Shown: positions 44,798-52,605 of the stretch, piece after piece
How the letters are laid out: each line of letters opens with the position of its first letter
Position numbering within the stretch: position 1 is the first letter of the stretch
NCBI GenBank assembly: GCA_903916755.1
Contig: CAIWXW010000089.1
Coordinates: 1-64,000 of the forward strand
Length of the DNA stretch: 64,000 nucleotides
Direction of reading: 5' to 3'
DNA from: an uncultured Opitutaceae bacterium
GTDB taxonomy: Bacteria; Verrucomicrobiota; Verrucomicrobiia; Opitutales; Opitutaceae
Position numbers and translations under genes: made by a program
Notes under the pieces: model-generated
What the model saw: only the letters and a program-made list of their open reading frames with translations
What the model was told of the DNA's origin: nothing
Database searches by the model: none

Positions 44798-45931
44798 CTA
44801 GGGAGCGATGCTCTCCACAAACTTGAACTTGCCGTCCTGGACCGTGAAAATAGCCGCCGCCTTCGAGGCGTTGCGCTGGGCGTCGATCGTCGTGCTGCCC
44901 GTCACCCCGGGGTAGTCCTTGGTGGCCGCGAGCGCGTCGCGGACCTTGTCGCCCTCCGTGGTGCCCGCGCGCCGGACCGCGTCCGCCAGCACCATGGCCG
45001 AATCGTAGCCGAGGGCCGCCATCGCGTCGGGGATTTCGCCGCCGAAGCGGGCCTGGAAATCCCTCACGAAGGCCTGGACGGCCGGCGCCTGGTTCTCCGG
45101 AGAGTAGTGCGTCGAATAGTAGATCCCCTCGACCGCCTTGCCGCCGATTTCCAGGAGCGGCGAACCTTCCCAGCCGTCGCCCCCGAAGATCGGATAGTCG
45201 AGCCCGAGCTGGCGGGCCTGGCGGCAGATCAGCGCCGCCTCCGTGTAGTAGCCCGGCACGAAGATGCCGTCGACGCCCGCCGCCTTGATCACGGTCAGCT
45301 GGGCCTTGAAGTCCTTGTCGCCCTCGGAATATTTCTGCTCGAGGGCGATCGTGCCGCCGCCGGCGGCGAAGCCGGCCTTGAAGTACTTGGCCAATCCGAC
45401 GCTGTAGGCGCTCGAGACCGAATCCAGGACCGCCACCCGGCGCAGGTGGAGGGTGTCCCGCGCGAACTTCGCCATGACCGTGCCCTGGAACGGATCGATG
45501 AAGCAGACGCGGAAGATGTAGTCCCCGATCGCGGTCACCTTCGGATTGGTCGAGGAGGGGGAAATCATCGGCACGTGGGCCGCCTGCGCGAGCGGGGCCA
45601 TCTCCAGCGACCGGCTGGAGGCGACTTCGCCCAGCACCGCGATGACCTTGTCGCGCGAGATCAGCTTGCGGGTGGCGGTGGCGGACTCGCCCTGCTTGGA
45701 CTGGTTGTCCTCCGTCACCAGCTCGATCTTCCGGCCGAGCAGGCCGCCGCCGGCGTTGAGCTTCTCGACCGCGAGCAGCGTGCCCTTGTGGGAGGACTGG
45801 CCGAAGGTGCCCTCCTTGCCGGTCAGGGACGCGACCTCGCCGACCTTGAGCGGCTCCTGGCCGGCGGCGCGGAGGGCGAGGAGCGAGGCGACCATCAGCA
45901 GCCAGAAAGGGTGGCGGAAGGCGAACGGCAT
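44798..45931 (-). CDS. livK: Branched-chain amino acid ABC transporter substrate-binding protein LivK
   Basis: Periplasmic binding protein that captures the amino acid for the LivHMGF importer. From the ATG at 45931 it has 377 residues with a signal peptide (FWLLMVASLLALRAAG), then LKVGEVASLTGKEGTFGQ, the first lobe start of type I periplasmic binding proteins. VPMISPSSTNPKVT is the usual ligand-pocket loop. It is the first gene of the operon and lies divergent from the LptF-type gene, with about 80 bases for both promoters. Ligand specificity within the Leu/Ile/Val/amide group is not readable. Confidence 0.93.
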   Translation of the reverse strand: MPFAFRHPFWLLMVASLLALRAAGQEPLKVGEVASLTGKEGTFGQSSHKGTLLAVEKLNAGGGLLGRKIELVTEDNQSKQGESATATRKLISRDKVIAVLGEVASSRSLEMAPLAQAAHVPMISPSSTNPKVTAIGDYIFRVCFIDPFQGTVMAKFARDTLHLRRVAVLDSVSSAYSVGLAKYFKAGFAAGGGTIALEQKYSEGDKDFKAQLTVIKAAGVDGIFVPGYYTEAALICRQARQLGLDYPIFGGDGWEGSPLLEIGGKAVEGIYYSTHYSPENQAPAVQAFVRDFQARFGGEIPDAMAALGYDSAMVLADAVRRAGTTEGDKVRDALAATKDYPGVTGSTTIDAQRNASKAAAIFTVQDGKFKFVESIAP

Positions 45932-46013
45932 GGGGGCACACAAGTTTAGGCGCGCACGGGTTTCAACCGGTTTCGGCTTTGCGTCCCCGCAAAGGCGCCC
46001 TTTGCTGGTCGGG

Positions 46014-47123
46014 TTGAACACCTTCGACCGTCACCTGCTCCGCGAATGGCTGCAGATCCTCGGTATCGTGGTGGTCGCCACCTGCGGCCTCCTGCTGGTC
46101 CAGGTGTCGTACGACGACCTGCGGGTGCTCCGCGAGGCCGGGGCCCGCGGCCTGGAACTCTGGCGCTACATGTTCATCACGATGCCGAGTTTCCTCAACA
46201 TTGTCCTCGCGCCCGCGCTCCTCCTCTCGCTCCTCTTCGTCCTGGCCAAGCTCCACCGCGCCAACGAGCTGACCGCCATGCGCGCGGCCGGTGTCGGCAT
46301 GCTGAGGATCACGGCGCCGGTCTGGCTGGTGGGCATCCTCTGCTGCGGCCTGGCCTGGTGGCTGGGTTCGTCGGTCGTCCCATGGTCGGTGACCGCGTCC
46401 CGGGCGATGCTCGACGACGTCCAGTTCCGGCAGCAGGCGAAGACGCTGCCGCCGGACCGCGTCGGCGCCGTCTACGGCGTCGCCTTCGAAAACCCGGTCG
46501 AAGGGCGGATCTGGATGCTCAATCGCTACAGCCAGGCGTCCGGCCACGCCTTCGGCGTCTCGGTCTCGCAGCTGGATGGCCAGCGGCGCGAGCGGGAGCG
46601 GGTGATCGCGGCCGAAGCCTATCCCGATCCGGCGCACCAGGCCTGGATCTTCGAGCGGGGACGCGACCTCCACTTCAACGTCGACACGGGCGAGGAGCTC
46701 CAATCCGTCCCCTTCGCCCGGATTTCGGAGCCCTTCGCCGAGGATGCGAAGCTCATGCTGCTCACGGAGCAGCGCGAGGTGGACCTCTCCTTCTTCGAGC
46801 TCAAGCGGGTGACCGACTACTACGGCGCGCAGCACAATCCCAAGGGCATCCGCTTCGCCGTGCGGTATTACGGCCTCCTGGCCGACGTCCTCGCGCCCCT
46901 GGTGGCGATCGCGATCGCCATCCCCTTCGCGGTCAGCGGGGTCCGGGTCAACGCTGCCGTCGGCGTCTCGAAGTCGATCGGACTTTTCTTCCTTTATTAT
47001 CTGTTCTCGAACCTGGCGACCGTCCTGGCCATCCGCGGCACGCTGGATCCGGCGGTCGCCGCCTGGCTGCCCAACGCGGGCATGGCGGCCCTGGCCGCCT
47101 GGTTCTTCATCCGCCTCCGCTAG
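46014..47123 (+). CDS. LptF/LptG-family lipopolysaccharide export permease
   Basis: Inner-membrane permease that extracts lipopolysaccharide for the Lpt bridge. The best start in this frame is a TTG at 46014 (alternative TTG at 46002), giving 369 residues that begin LNTFDRHLLREWLQILGIVV, the first helix. Six helices in two groups of three flank a periplasmic jellyroll-like domain (about 125-270). ITMPSFLNIVLAPALLLSLLFVLAKLHRANELTAMRAAGVG contains the LptF/G coupling-helix region. Only one family member is in the window; a second should exist elsewhere. The stop overlaps that of the convergent hydrolase gene by four bases (CTAG). Confidence 0.87.
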   Translation: MNTFDRHLLREWLQILGIVVVATCGLLLVQVSYDDLRVLREAGARGLELWRYMFITMPSFLNIVLAPALLLSLLFVLAKLHRANELTAMRAAGVGMLRITAPVWLVGILCCGLAWWLGSSVVPWSVTASRAMLDDVQFRQQAKTLPPDRVGAVYGVAFENPVEGRIWMLNRYSQASGHAFGVSVSQLDGQRRERERVIAAEAYPDPAHQAWIFERGRDLHFNVDTGEELQSVPFARISEPFAEDAKLMLLTEQREVDLSFFELKRVTDYYGAQHNPKGIRFAVRYYGLLADVLAPLVAIAIAIPFAVSGVRVNAAVGVSKSIGLFFLYYLFSNLATVLAIRGTLDPAVAAWLPNAGMAALAAWFFIRLR

Positions 47124-48034
47124 GGCGCGGGCGGCGTCCGCGCGCGGGCGGCGTCCACCGTCCAGGTGATGGCCCGTTCGACCAGCTCCGGTTCGTCCTG
47201 GGGCACGCCATGGCCGCTGCGGGCCGTCACGATGTGCATGCCCTGGGTTGTGGCCCGGAAGACCTCCCCCTGGAGATCTCGCTTCATCTGCAGCACGCGG
47301 GGGTCGGTCCCGTCCGGCCGCATGCCGGTGATCACGATCATCGGCACGTCGGGCAGGGCGCCGGGCACACCCAGGCTGCCGGAGACGAGGATGTCGTAGA
47401 GCCCCGCCCATTCCTCGCGGGCCCCCGAATTGCCCTGCTCCGGGAAGCCCGCCGCCTTGCTCGCCGCCAGCTGCCTGAGCTGGAGCGCCGTGTGCACGGG
47501 ATCGATCCGCTTCATTCCCTGGATCCAGCCCTCCGGCGTGCCGTCGATCAGCACCAGCCCGCCGACCTCCTGGGGATATTTCAGGGCAAAGGCCCGGATG
47601 TAGAGGACTCCCACCGAATGGCCCACGAGCACGTAGGGCGGCTTGAAGCCGGCTTGGAGCAGTAGGGCGCGCAAGTCCTCGGCGACGGCGGCCGGTGTCC
47701 GCGGCGCGGTGGCCGGATCCGAGGCGCCCTCGCCCGCGCGCGAATAGGCCACCACGGAGGTGGTCCGGGCCAGCGCCGGCAGGAATCGCCGCCAGGCCGT
47801 CAGGGAGGCGCCGAGCCCGCTTTCAAAGACGACGGTGGGGCTGCCGTGGCCGCTTCGGACCAGCTCGAACGTGCGGCCGCTGACGGCGATCCGCTCGGCG
47901 ACGGGTTCCGCCGGCGCCGCCGCGCCCGGCGGAGGCGGCGCGGCGGTCGCGGCCAGCGAGCCGACCAGGCCGCCGAGGAGGCATAGGCCTCTCCAGCCGA
48001 AGGGCCGACCGTTCGCGGGGGTCATGGCGGTCAC
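47120..48034 (-). CDS. Alpha/beta hydrolase, exported
   Basis: A 304-residue alpha/beta-hydrolase. An N-terminal hydrophobic segment (GLCLLGGLVGSLAATAA) suggests export, then a Pro/Ala-rich spacer. The fold shows the oxyanion region FESGLGASLTAW, the nucleophile elbow GHSVGVLY with Ser, and a C-terminal His in SGHGVPQDEPELV. The acid residue is probably the Asp in LVLIDGTPEG. Resemblance to esterases and haloperoxidase-like hydrolases does not fix the substrate. The start may be at 48034 or at an ATG three codons later; the former overlaps dgkA by four bases. Confidence 0.82.
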   Translation of the reverse strand: MTAMTPANGRPFGWRGLCLLGGLVGSLAATAAPPPPGAAAPAEPVAERIAVSGRTFELVRSGHGSPTVVFESGLGASLTAWRRFLPALARTTSVVAYSRAGEGASDPATAPRTPAAVAEDLRALLLQAGFKPPYVLVGHSVGVLYIRAFALKYPQEVGGLVLIDGTPEGWIQGMKRIDPVHTALQLRQLAASKAAGFPEQGNSGAREEWAGLYDILVSGSLGVPGALPDVPMIVITGMRPDGTDPRVLQMKRDLQGEVFRATTQGMHIVTARSGHGVPQDEPELVERAITWTVDAARARTPPAP

Positions 48035-48450
48035 CGGCCGTGCCAGAGGTCGCCGATCCGGTGCCAGACGGCGTTGCTGGGCCAGAGCATGATGGTCCAG
48101 ATGACCACGCAGTTGACGAAGGAGAGAAAGACGGCGGCGCTGGCCATGTCCTTGATCCGCTTCGCCAGGGGATGCCGTTCCAGGCGGAGGTAGTCGATGA
48201 TGCCCTCCACCGCGGAATTGAGCAGCTCGACGATCAGGATGAGGAGGAGCGAGCCGATCATCAGCGCGGTCGAGACCGCGTTGACCGGCAGGATGATCGC
48301 GAAGGGCACCAGCAGGACCGCAAACAGGAGGTCCTCGCGGAAGGACGGCTCGTGCCGGAAGGCGGCCAAGAACCCGTCCACGGCATAGCGGACGGAATCG
48401 ACGAAGTTGCGGAAGGTCCGGCGCTTTGCGCCGGGCGCCGGGCCGTTCAT
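48031..48450 (-). CDS. dgkA: Diacylglycerol kinase, prokaryotic type
   Basis: Small integral-membrane kinase that phosphorylates diacylglycerol or, in some bacteria, undecaprenol. The 139 residues contain FRHEPSFREDLLFA (equivalent to the conserved Glu/Arg amphipathic start), three transmembrane helices and the catalytic signature ELLNSAVEGIIDY followed by KDMASAAVFLS. A basic N-terminal extension of about 15 residues precedes the family start. It overlaps the genes on both sides by four bases, all on the minus strand. Confidence 0.92.
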   Translation of the reverse strand: MNGPAPGAKRRTFRNFVDSVRYAVDGFLAAFRHEPSFREDLLFAVLLVPFAIILPVNAVSTALMIGSLLLILIVELLNSAVEGIIDYLRLERHPLAKRIKDMASAAVFLSFVNCVVIWTIMLWPSNAVWHRIGDLWHGR

Positions 48451-49064
48451 GACCAGTTGTAGTTGAAGCTGATGCTGATCCGCTCGGCTTCGACCCGGTT
48501 GGTCGCGACCTCGTGGCGGAGCCAGCTCTCGAACAGGATGACCTGGCCGGCCTCCGCCGGGTAGGTCACATGGGTCCGGTGCGCCGGCTTCGCGTCGGCG
48601 CGCTTCGGCGGCGCGGCCATGAAGCGGTCGAGCCGCGGATCCTCGAACTTCAGGCCCGGGCAGCCGGGCGGCGTCGCGACATAATAGGTGCCGCTGATGA
48701 AGGCGAGGGGATGCAGGTGCAGCGAGTGCGCCGCCGCGGGCGGCATGATGTTCACCCAGCAGTCGGTCAGCTGGATGGTCCGGCCGCGCAGGTCGAGCTC
48801 GAGCGCCCGCGCATACGCGCGAACGTGACGCAGCAGTCTTGTCTCCAGCTGGGCGAACGTGCTCGAGAACCGGTGGAGCTCGTTCATCGAGGCGTAGCTG
48901 GTGTAGCCGCCCGGATAGTTGGCCTTGGACCAGCGTCGACCCGCGGCGTCAAAGTCGCGCAGCCGCCGGCATTCCTCGGCCAGCTCCGCGTTGAAGCGCG
49001 CGAGCCCCTTGGGCTGCAGCGGTTCGCAGTAGATCTGGGTGGGAAACCAGGAGCGGACGGGCAT
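48447..49064 (-). CDS. 2-oxoglutarate/Fe(II) oxygenase-type protein (TIGR02466-like)
   Basis: A 205-residue putative dioxygenase. The N-terminus MPVRSWFPTQIYCEPL and the core WVNIMPPAAAHSLHLHPLAFISGTYYV match the putative 2OG-Fe(II) oxygenase family with an HxH-type iron site. The later SWLRHEV supplies the distal His and RISISFNYNW the Arg expected to bind 2-oxoglutarate. Substrate is unknown; relatives occur as single genes in many bacteria and phages. The ATG follows an unbroken pyrimidine run (CCCCCCTTTTTTCC) and overlap with dgkA suggests one transcript. Confidence 0.83.
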   Translation of the reverse strand: MPVRSWFPTQIYCEPLQPKGLARFNAELAEECRRLRDFDAAGRRWSKANYPGGYTSYASMNELHRFSSTFAQLETRLLRHVRAYARALELDLRGRTIQLTDCWVNIMPPAAAHSLHLHPLAFISGTYYVATPPGCPGLKFEDPRLDRFMAAPPKRADAKPAHRTHVTYPAEAGQVILFESWLRHEVATNRVEAERISISFNYNWS

Positions 49065-49085
49065 GGAAAAAAGGGGGGCGGCCGC

Positions 49086-50414
49086 TCAGGGCGCGGGATA
49101 GGCGATGCTCCAGCTAGCATACTGCGCGAGCATCTGCTTCGGGCCGTTGTTGAACCAGTTGTAGCCCCGCTGCCGCTCGAGCGAGAGTTCCTCGACGCGG
49201 TCGTGCAGGGTCTTGTCGCGGTCGCCGAACACCGGGCGGTCGGTGCCGATCTCGTAGTAGCGGGCCCAGATCGGACCGGCGCCCGGGGCGGGGACGAGGC
49301 CCAGCCGGGCCTCGTCCGGCGCGTCGCGGGCCGCCCCGCGGTTCCCGCGCGGACGGTTCCACTTTTGGCCGTAGATGGCGGTTTTTTTGAACCAAGCCGC
49401 GGCCGCGTGGACCGCGGCGATGATCTCCGGCTTCGGCGCGGGATCGGTCATGAGGAAGGAGACAATGTTGGCGCTCTCGTCGCCGCATTGCACCGGCGGC
49501 TCGAAATTGCGGGCGGAGGCCGGCAGGAGGGTCAGGGCGTCGTGCTGCTGGCACCAGACGGTGAGGCGGCCATGGGACTTGATCTGGGTGGCGACGATGC
49601 AGGCATAGCCCTTTTCCGCGTGGGGCCGGGCCCGGCGCTGCACCTCGGAGGTGGTGAAGGCGTAGATGCCCGAGGCGTCCGCCACGCCCTGCAGCACCTC
49701 GATGGCCTGCGTGACCGCGTCATCATTGAAGGTGATGGCGTCGTGATAGCCGCCCTCGAGCGGCCAGACCTGGGGCCAGCCGCCATTGGGATACTGGGCC
49801 GCGCAGAGGTAGTCGACACCCTTCAGGAAGGCGGCCCGGTAGTCCTGCGTGCGGTCGGGGCCGGCGGCGTTGATCACCTTGGCCAGGAAGCGCAGCTGGG
49901 TCGTGGTGGCGTTGTTGTCCAGCGTCCCGAAATAATTCCAATAGGGGTCGTGCGGCGTATCGTAGTCGCCCGGCGCAAGGTAGTGGGACAGGTTGTTGCC
50001 GATATAGCTCTCCCCCGGCTGCCGCACGTGATCGTGCATATTCAGGTTCTTGCCCCAGCCGCCGTTGGGCATCTGGTAGGACACGATGGCGTCGGCCGTC
50101 CGGAGGGCCTCGGTGCTGGCGTACCAGGCGTCGGGCCGGTTGAGCGGCATGCCGCCGCGGCCCTCGGGCGGGATGATCAGCGTGGTGCGGCCCGATTTCT
50201 TGAGGTCCGCCGCAACGGCGGCGTGATCCGCCAGCCGCTGGCGCTCCGAGCGGGCGAGATAGTCGAGCCACTGGGCCTGGTCCGCCACCGGCAGCAGGGC
50301 CACGCGCTCGGCGGTCAGCGACTGGGCCGGCGGAATGGTGCCGACGACTGCCGCACGAAGGGTGGCAACGGCGGCCGGCGCGAGGAGGAGGGCGAGGAGG
50401 ACGGAAAAGCGCAT
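49086..50414 (-). CDS. Secreted pectate lyase, PL10
   Basis: Cleaves polygalacturonate by beta-elimination. The 442 residues start with a signal peptide (SVLLALLLAPAAVATLRA). The (alpha/alpha)3-type domain carries YQMPNGGWGKN, the calcium/substrate motif FGTLDNNATTTQLRFLA with conserved Asp and Asn, QYPNGGWPQ, and the catalytic-region WCQQHDALTLLPASARNFEPP containing the base Arg. GPIWARYYEIGTDRPVFGDRD completes the PL10 fingerprint. It lies alone between an oxygenase and a PLP enzyme, not in a visible polysaccharide locus. The stop is 21 bases upstream of the oxygenase start. Confidence 0.93.
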   Translation of the reverse strand: MRFSVLLALLLAPAAVATLRAAVVGTIPPAQSLTAERVALLPVADQAQWLDYLARSERQRLADHAAVAADLKKSGRTTLIIPPEGRGGMPLNRPDAWYASTEALRTADAIVSYQMPNGGWGKNLNMHDHVRQPGESYIGNNLSHYLAPGDYDTPHDPYWNYFGTLDNNATTTQLRFLAKVINAAGPDRTQDYRAAFLKGVDYLCAAQYPNGGWPQVWPLEGGYHDAITFNDDAVTQAIEVLQGVADASGIYAFTTSEVQRRARPHAEKGYACIVATQIKSHGRLTVWCQQHDALTLLPASARNFEPPVQCGDESANIVSFLMTDPAPKPEIIAAVHAAAAWFKKTAIYGQKWNRPRGNRGAARDAPDEARLGLVPAPGAGPIWARYYEIGTDRPVFGDRDKTLHDRVEELSLERQRGYNWFNNGPKQMLAQYASWSIAYPAP

Positions 50415-50487
50415 GGGGTGAGGGGAGACACCGACGGACGAATCAGGTTGCCTGCCCCGCCCGGAGTTTCAACCGCTCAGATGGCCC

Positions 50488-51978
50488 TCAACCCAGGGCC
50501 TCGGCCAGGGCGGCGATGATCTCCTCCGCCGGCTCCACGCCCACGCACAGCCGCAGAAGATCGGGCTCAAGCCCGCTGGCCGCCAATTCCTCCCGTCCCG
50601 CCGCGCTGGTGATCAGGTCGTAGTGGGCCAGGTACATGAAGGGGCAGATGAGGGTCGTCTTCATGCCGAAGCTCGGCCCCTTGGGCAGCCGCAGCCGGTC
50701 GTAAAAGACTTCCAGCGACTCCCGCAGTGTGAAGGAAATCATGCCGCCGGTGGCGCCCGGCGTCCGGACGATCCGGCGATAGTTCGCACGGGACGAGGCC
50801 TGGTCGGCCCAGAAGACCGCCTTTACCTTGGGGTGGCCCTCGAGGAACGCGGCGACGCGCGGGACGCTGGCCGCGATCTGCGCCAGGACCGCGCCGGTTT
50901 CACCGATCTGGGCCGCCAGCCGGGCGAGGTCGCGCGGATAGACGGGTTCCAGCCACGCCGCCATGGCTCGCCGCAGGGCGTGGGCGTCGGGGCGGTCGGA
51001 ATTGACCGCGATCGCGCCGGCGATCACATCGCCCTCGCTCGCCGTGTACTTGGTCAGGCTGGTCACGACGACGTCCGCCAGCGGCAGGATCGAGACGCTG
51101 AACGGGGAACCCACCGACGGATCGAGGACCAGGGCCGCGCCGTGGCGACGGCAGAGCGCCGACAGCGCCGCGACGTCCGGTGTCTGGATGAGGGGATTGG
51201 TCGGAATCTCCGTGACCAGCCCGGCCACCCGGCCGGGATGCGCGGCGAATAGCCGCTCCAGCGCCGCCAGGTCGAAGACATTTCCGGCATGCAGATAGTC
51301 GCCCGGGCCATCCGTGAACTTCTTCAGGACGGCGATGGTGTCGAGATAGAGCCAGCCAAGTTGGATCCAGATCGTCCGGCCGCGGGGCGCCTGGACCGCT
51401 GCGACCCCCCGGAAGGCCGCGTAGATCGCGTTGGCGCCGGAATTGGCCAGGAGGAGGTCGGCGGGGCGGACGTCCGGAAAGGCGGGGGCGAGCCCCCGCC
51501 GGACTTCCGCCGCGGCGTCGCCCGCCCAGGCCGCTTCGGGCCCGACCGCCGGACGAAGGCCGAGCCGCACGAGGTGGTCCTCCGCCTCGCGCGACGAAAT
51601 GAAGCCGCCGAGATGCTGCAGGTACGTCTTGGCCCGTCCACCGAGCTCGGCGGAATCCGGATGGGCGGCGCCGTGCAGGCCGTCGCGGGCGAAGGGGGCC
51701 GCGCCGGAGGCGGGGCCGAGATGGCGGACGAGGTCGCCCGCCATCCGGGCGGACGAGGTCAGCCAAAGGGTGGTGCCGGAAGCCGCGTAGTGCGCGGCCA
51801 GCTGCTTCGCCCAGGGATGGACGACGAAGCGGGGGTAGCCCGAGGTCAGGTGGCGGGTGACGGCCGGATCCTTCTCCTCATATCCCCGGACCGAACGCAT
51901 GGTGGGCAGGCTGCACGAAACCGCATGCGGGAGATCGGGGATCGGCTGGCCGAGGGGAAGAGGGAGGAAGCAGGACAT
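50488..51978 (-). CDS. PLP-dependent enzyme of the Cys/Met metabolism (cystathionine gamma-synthase) type
   Basis: Fold-type I PLP enzyme, 496 residues from the ATG at 51978. It opens MSCFLPLPLGQPIPDLPHAV and carries the PLP Lys in SLTKYTASEGDVIAG (K310), with the Asp in ALVLDPSVGSPF before it. Relatives act in sulfur amino acid synthesis (cystathionine gamma-synthase, O-acyl-homoserine sulfhydrylase). An N-terminal extension of about 80 residues distinguishes it from the classical 380-residue enzymes. The ORF track start 15 codons earlier is not conserved. A strong hairpin lies 44 bases upstream of the ATG. Confidence 0.85.
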   Translation of the reverse strand: MSCFLPLPLGQPIPDLPHAVSCSLPTMRSVRGYEEKDPAVTRHLTSGYPRFVVHPWAKQLAAHYAASGTTLWLTSSARMAGDLVRHLGPASGAAPFARDGLHGAAHPDSAELGGRAKTYLQHLGGFISSREAEDHLVRLGLRPAVGPEAAWAGDAAAEVRRGLAPAFPDVRPADLLLANSGANAIYAAFRGVAAVQAPRGRTIWIQLGWLYLDTIAVLKKFTDGPGDYLHAGNVFDLAALERLFAAHPGRVAGLVTEIPTNPLIQTPDVAALSALCRRHGAALVLDPSVGSPFSVSILPLADVVVTSLTKYTASEGDVIAGAIAVNSDRPDAHALRRAMAAWLEPVYPRDLARLAAQIGETGAVLAQIAASVPRVAAFLEGHPKVKAVFWADQASSRANYRRIVRTPGATGGMISFTLRESLEVFYDRLRLPKGPSFGMKTTLICPFMYLAHYDLITSAAGREELAASGLEPDLLRLCVGVEPAEEIIAALAEALG

Positions 51979-52022
51979 GCGGGCGTGGTGGGCCCAGTTT
52001 TGGGGCCGCCCGGTCCTTGGCA

Positions 52023-52074
52023 ACCGGAACGTGTGTCATGCGGCGCATCCCTAAATGCCGCTTTACGTTCCGGT
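52023..52074. other. Stable hairpin between the PLP enzyme and the DUF1761 gene
   Basis: A perfect 10-base inverted repeat (ACCGGAACGT with ACGTTCCGGT) encloses a second, imperfect stem (GCGGCGCAT with ATGCCGC). As RNA on the minus strand it would be a leader element 44 bases before the PLP enzyme start. On the plus strand it would precede the DUF1761 gene by about 60 bases. No poly-T follows on either strand, so it is not a simple terminator. Confidence 0.6.
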
Positions 52075-52132
52075 GGCGCAGCCCTAAGCAGTGATCGCCG
52101 CCGACCTGGTGGCGGACACCCCTTTCCCCACG

Positions 52133-52549
52133 ATGCTCTCCTCCTTCCACGAACTTAACTACCTCGCGATCCTGATTGCGACCGTGCTGGGCTTTGCCTT
52201 CGGCGCTGTGTGGTACACGCTCCTATTCGGCCGGGTCTGGCGCACCGAGATGAAGCTGCCGTAGCTGGCCCCGAGCGAGCGTCCGAACATGATGCCCTAT
52301 TTCATCAAGGGGCTGATCTACACCTTCATCTCCACGGTGGCCCTGGCGTGGCTGATCGCGCTCGCGGGCACGGTCGGCTCGCGGCACGGCGCCGCCCTGG
52401 GCGCCGGCCTGGGCCTGTTGGTCGTGGGCGCCCGTTTTTCGAATTCGGCCATCTGGGAAAACAAGTCGGCCCGGCTGATGGCGATCAACATCGGCCACGA
52501 GGTGCTGCTCTTCGCCCTGCAAGGCGCGATCCTCGCGCGCTGGCTCTGA
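52133..52549 (+). pseudogene. DUF1761-family membrane protein interrupted by an in-frame TAG
   Basis: From the ATG at 52133 the frame reads MLSSFHELNYLAILIATVLG..., a first transmembrane helix and the WYTLLFGRVW element typical of DUF1761. It then meets TAG at 52262-52264 (codon 44) and continues in the same frame through three more hydrophobic segments to a TGA at 52549, ending EVLLFALQGAILARWL. Total length of about 138 codons equals a full DUF1761 protein, so the amber codon splits an otherwise intact gene. The ORF track lists only the distal part (52289-52549). Pseudogene by recent point mutation, read-through and sequencing error are all possible. Confidence 0.78.
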
Positions 52550-52605
52550 CCATCCTGCGGAAAAAACGTCGCCTCGGCCGCCGCCGCGACTGAGGCTGGG
52601 GGCGG

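Noticed and set aside
45546-46013. 156 extra N-terminal codons for the LptF-type permease
   Set aside because: They overlap livK on the other strand and have no membrane helices. The family start aligns with the TTG at 46014.
52023-52085. S-box (SAM-I) riboswitch upstream of the Cys/Met-type PLP enzyme
   Set aside because: The characteristic GGCAACC appears only on the strand opposite to the gene, and the other conserved S-box segments and a P1 helix could not be found. Kept only as an unexplained hairpin.
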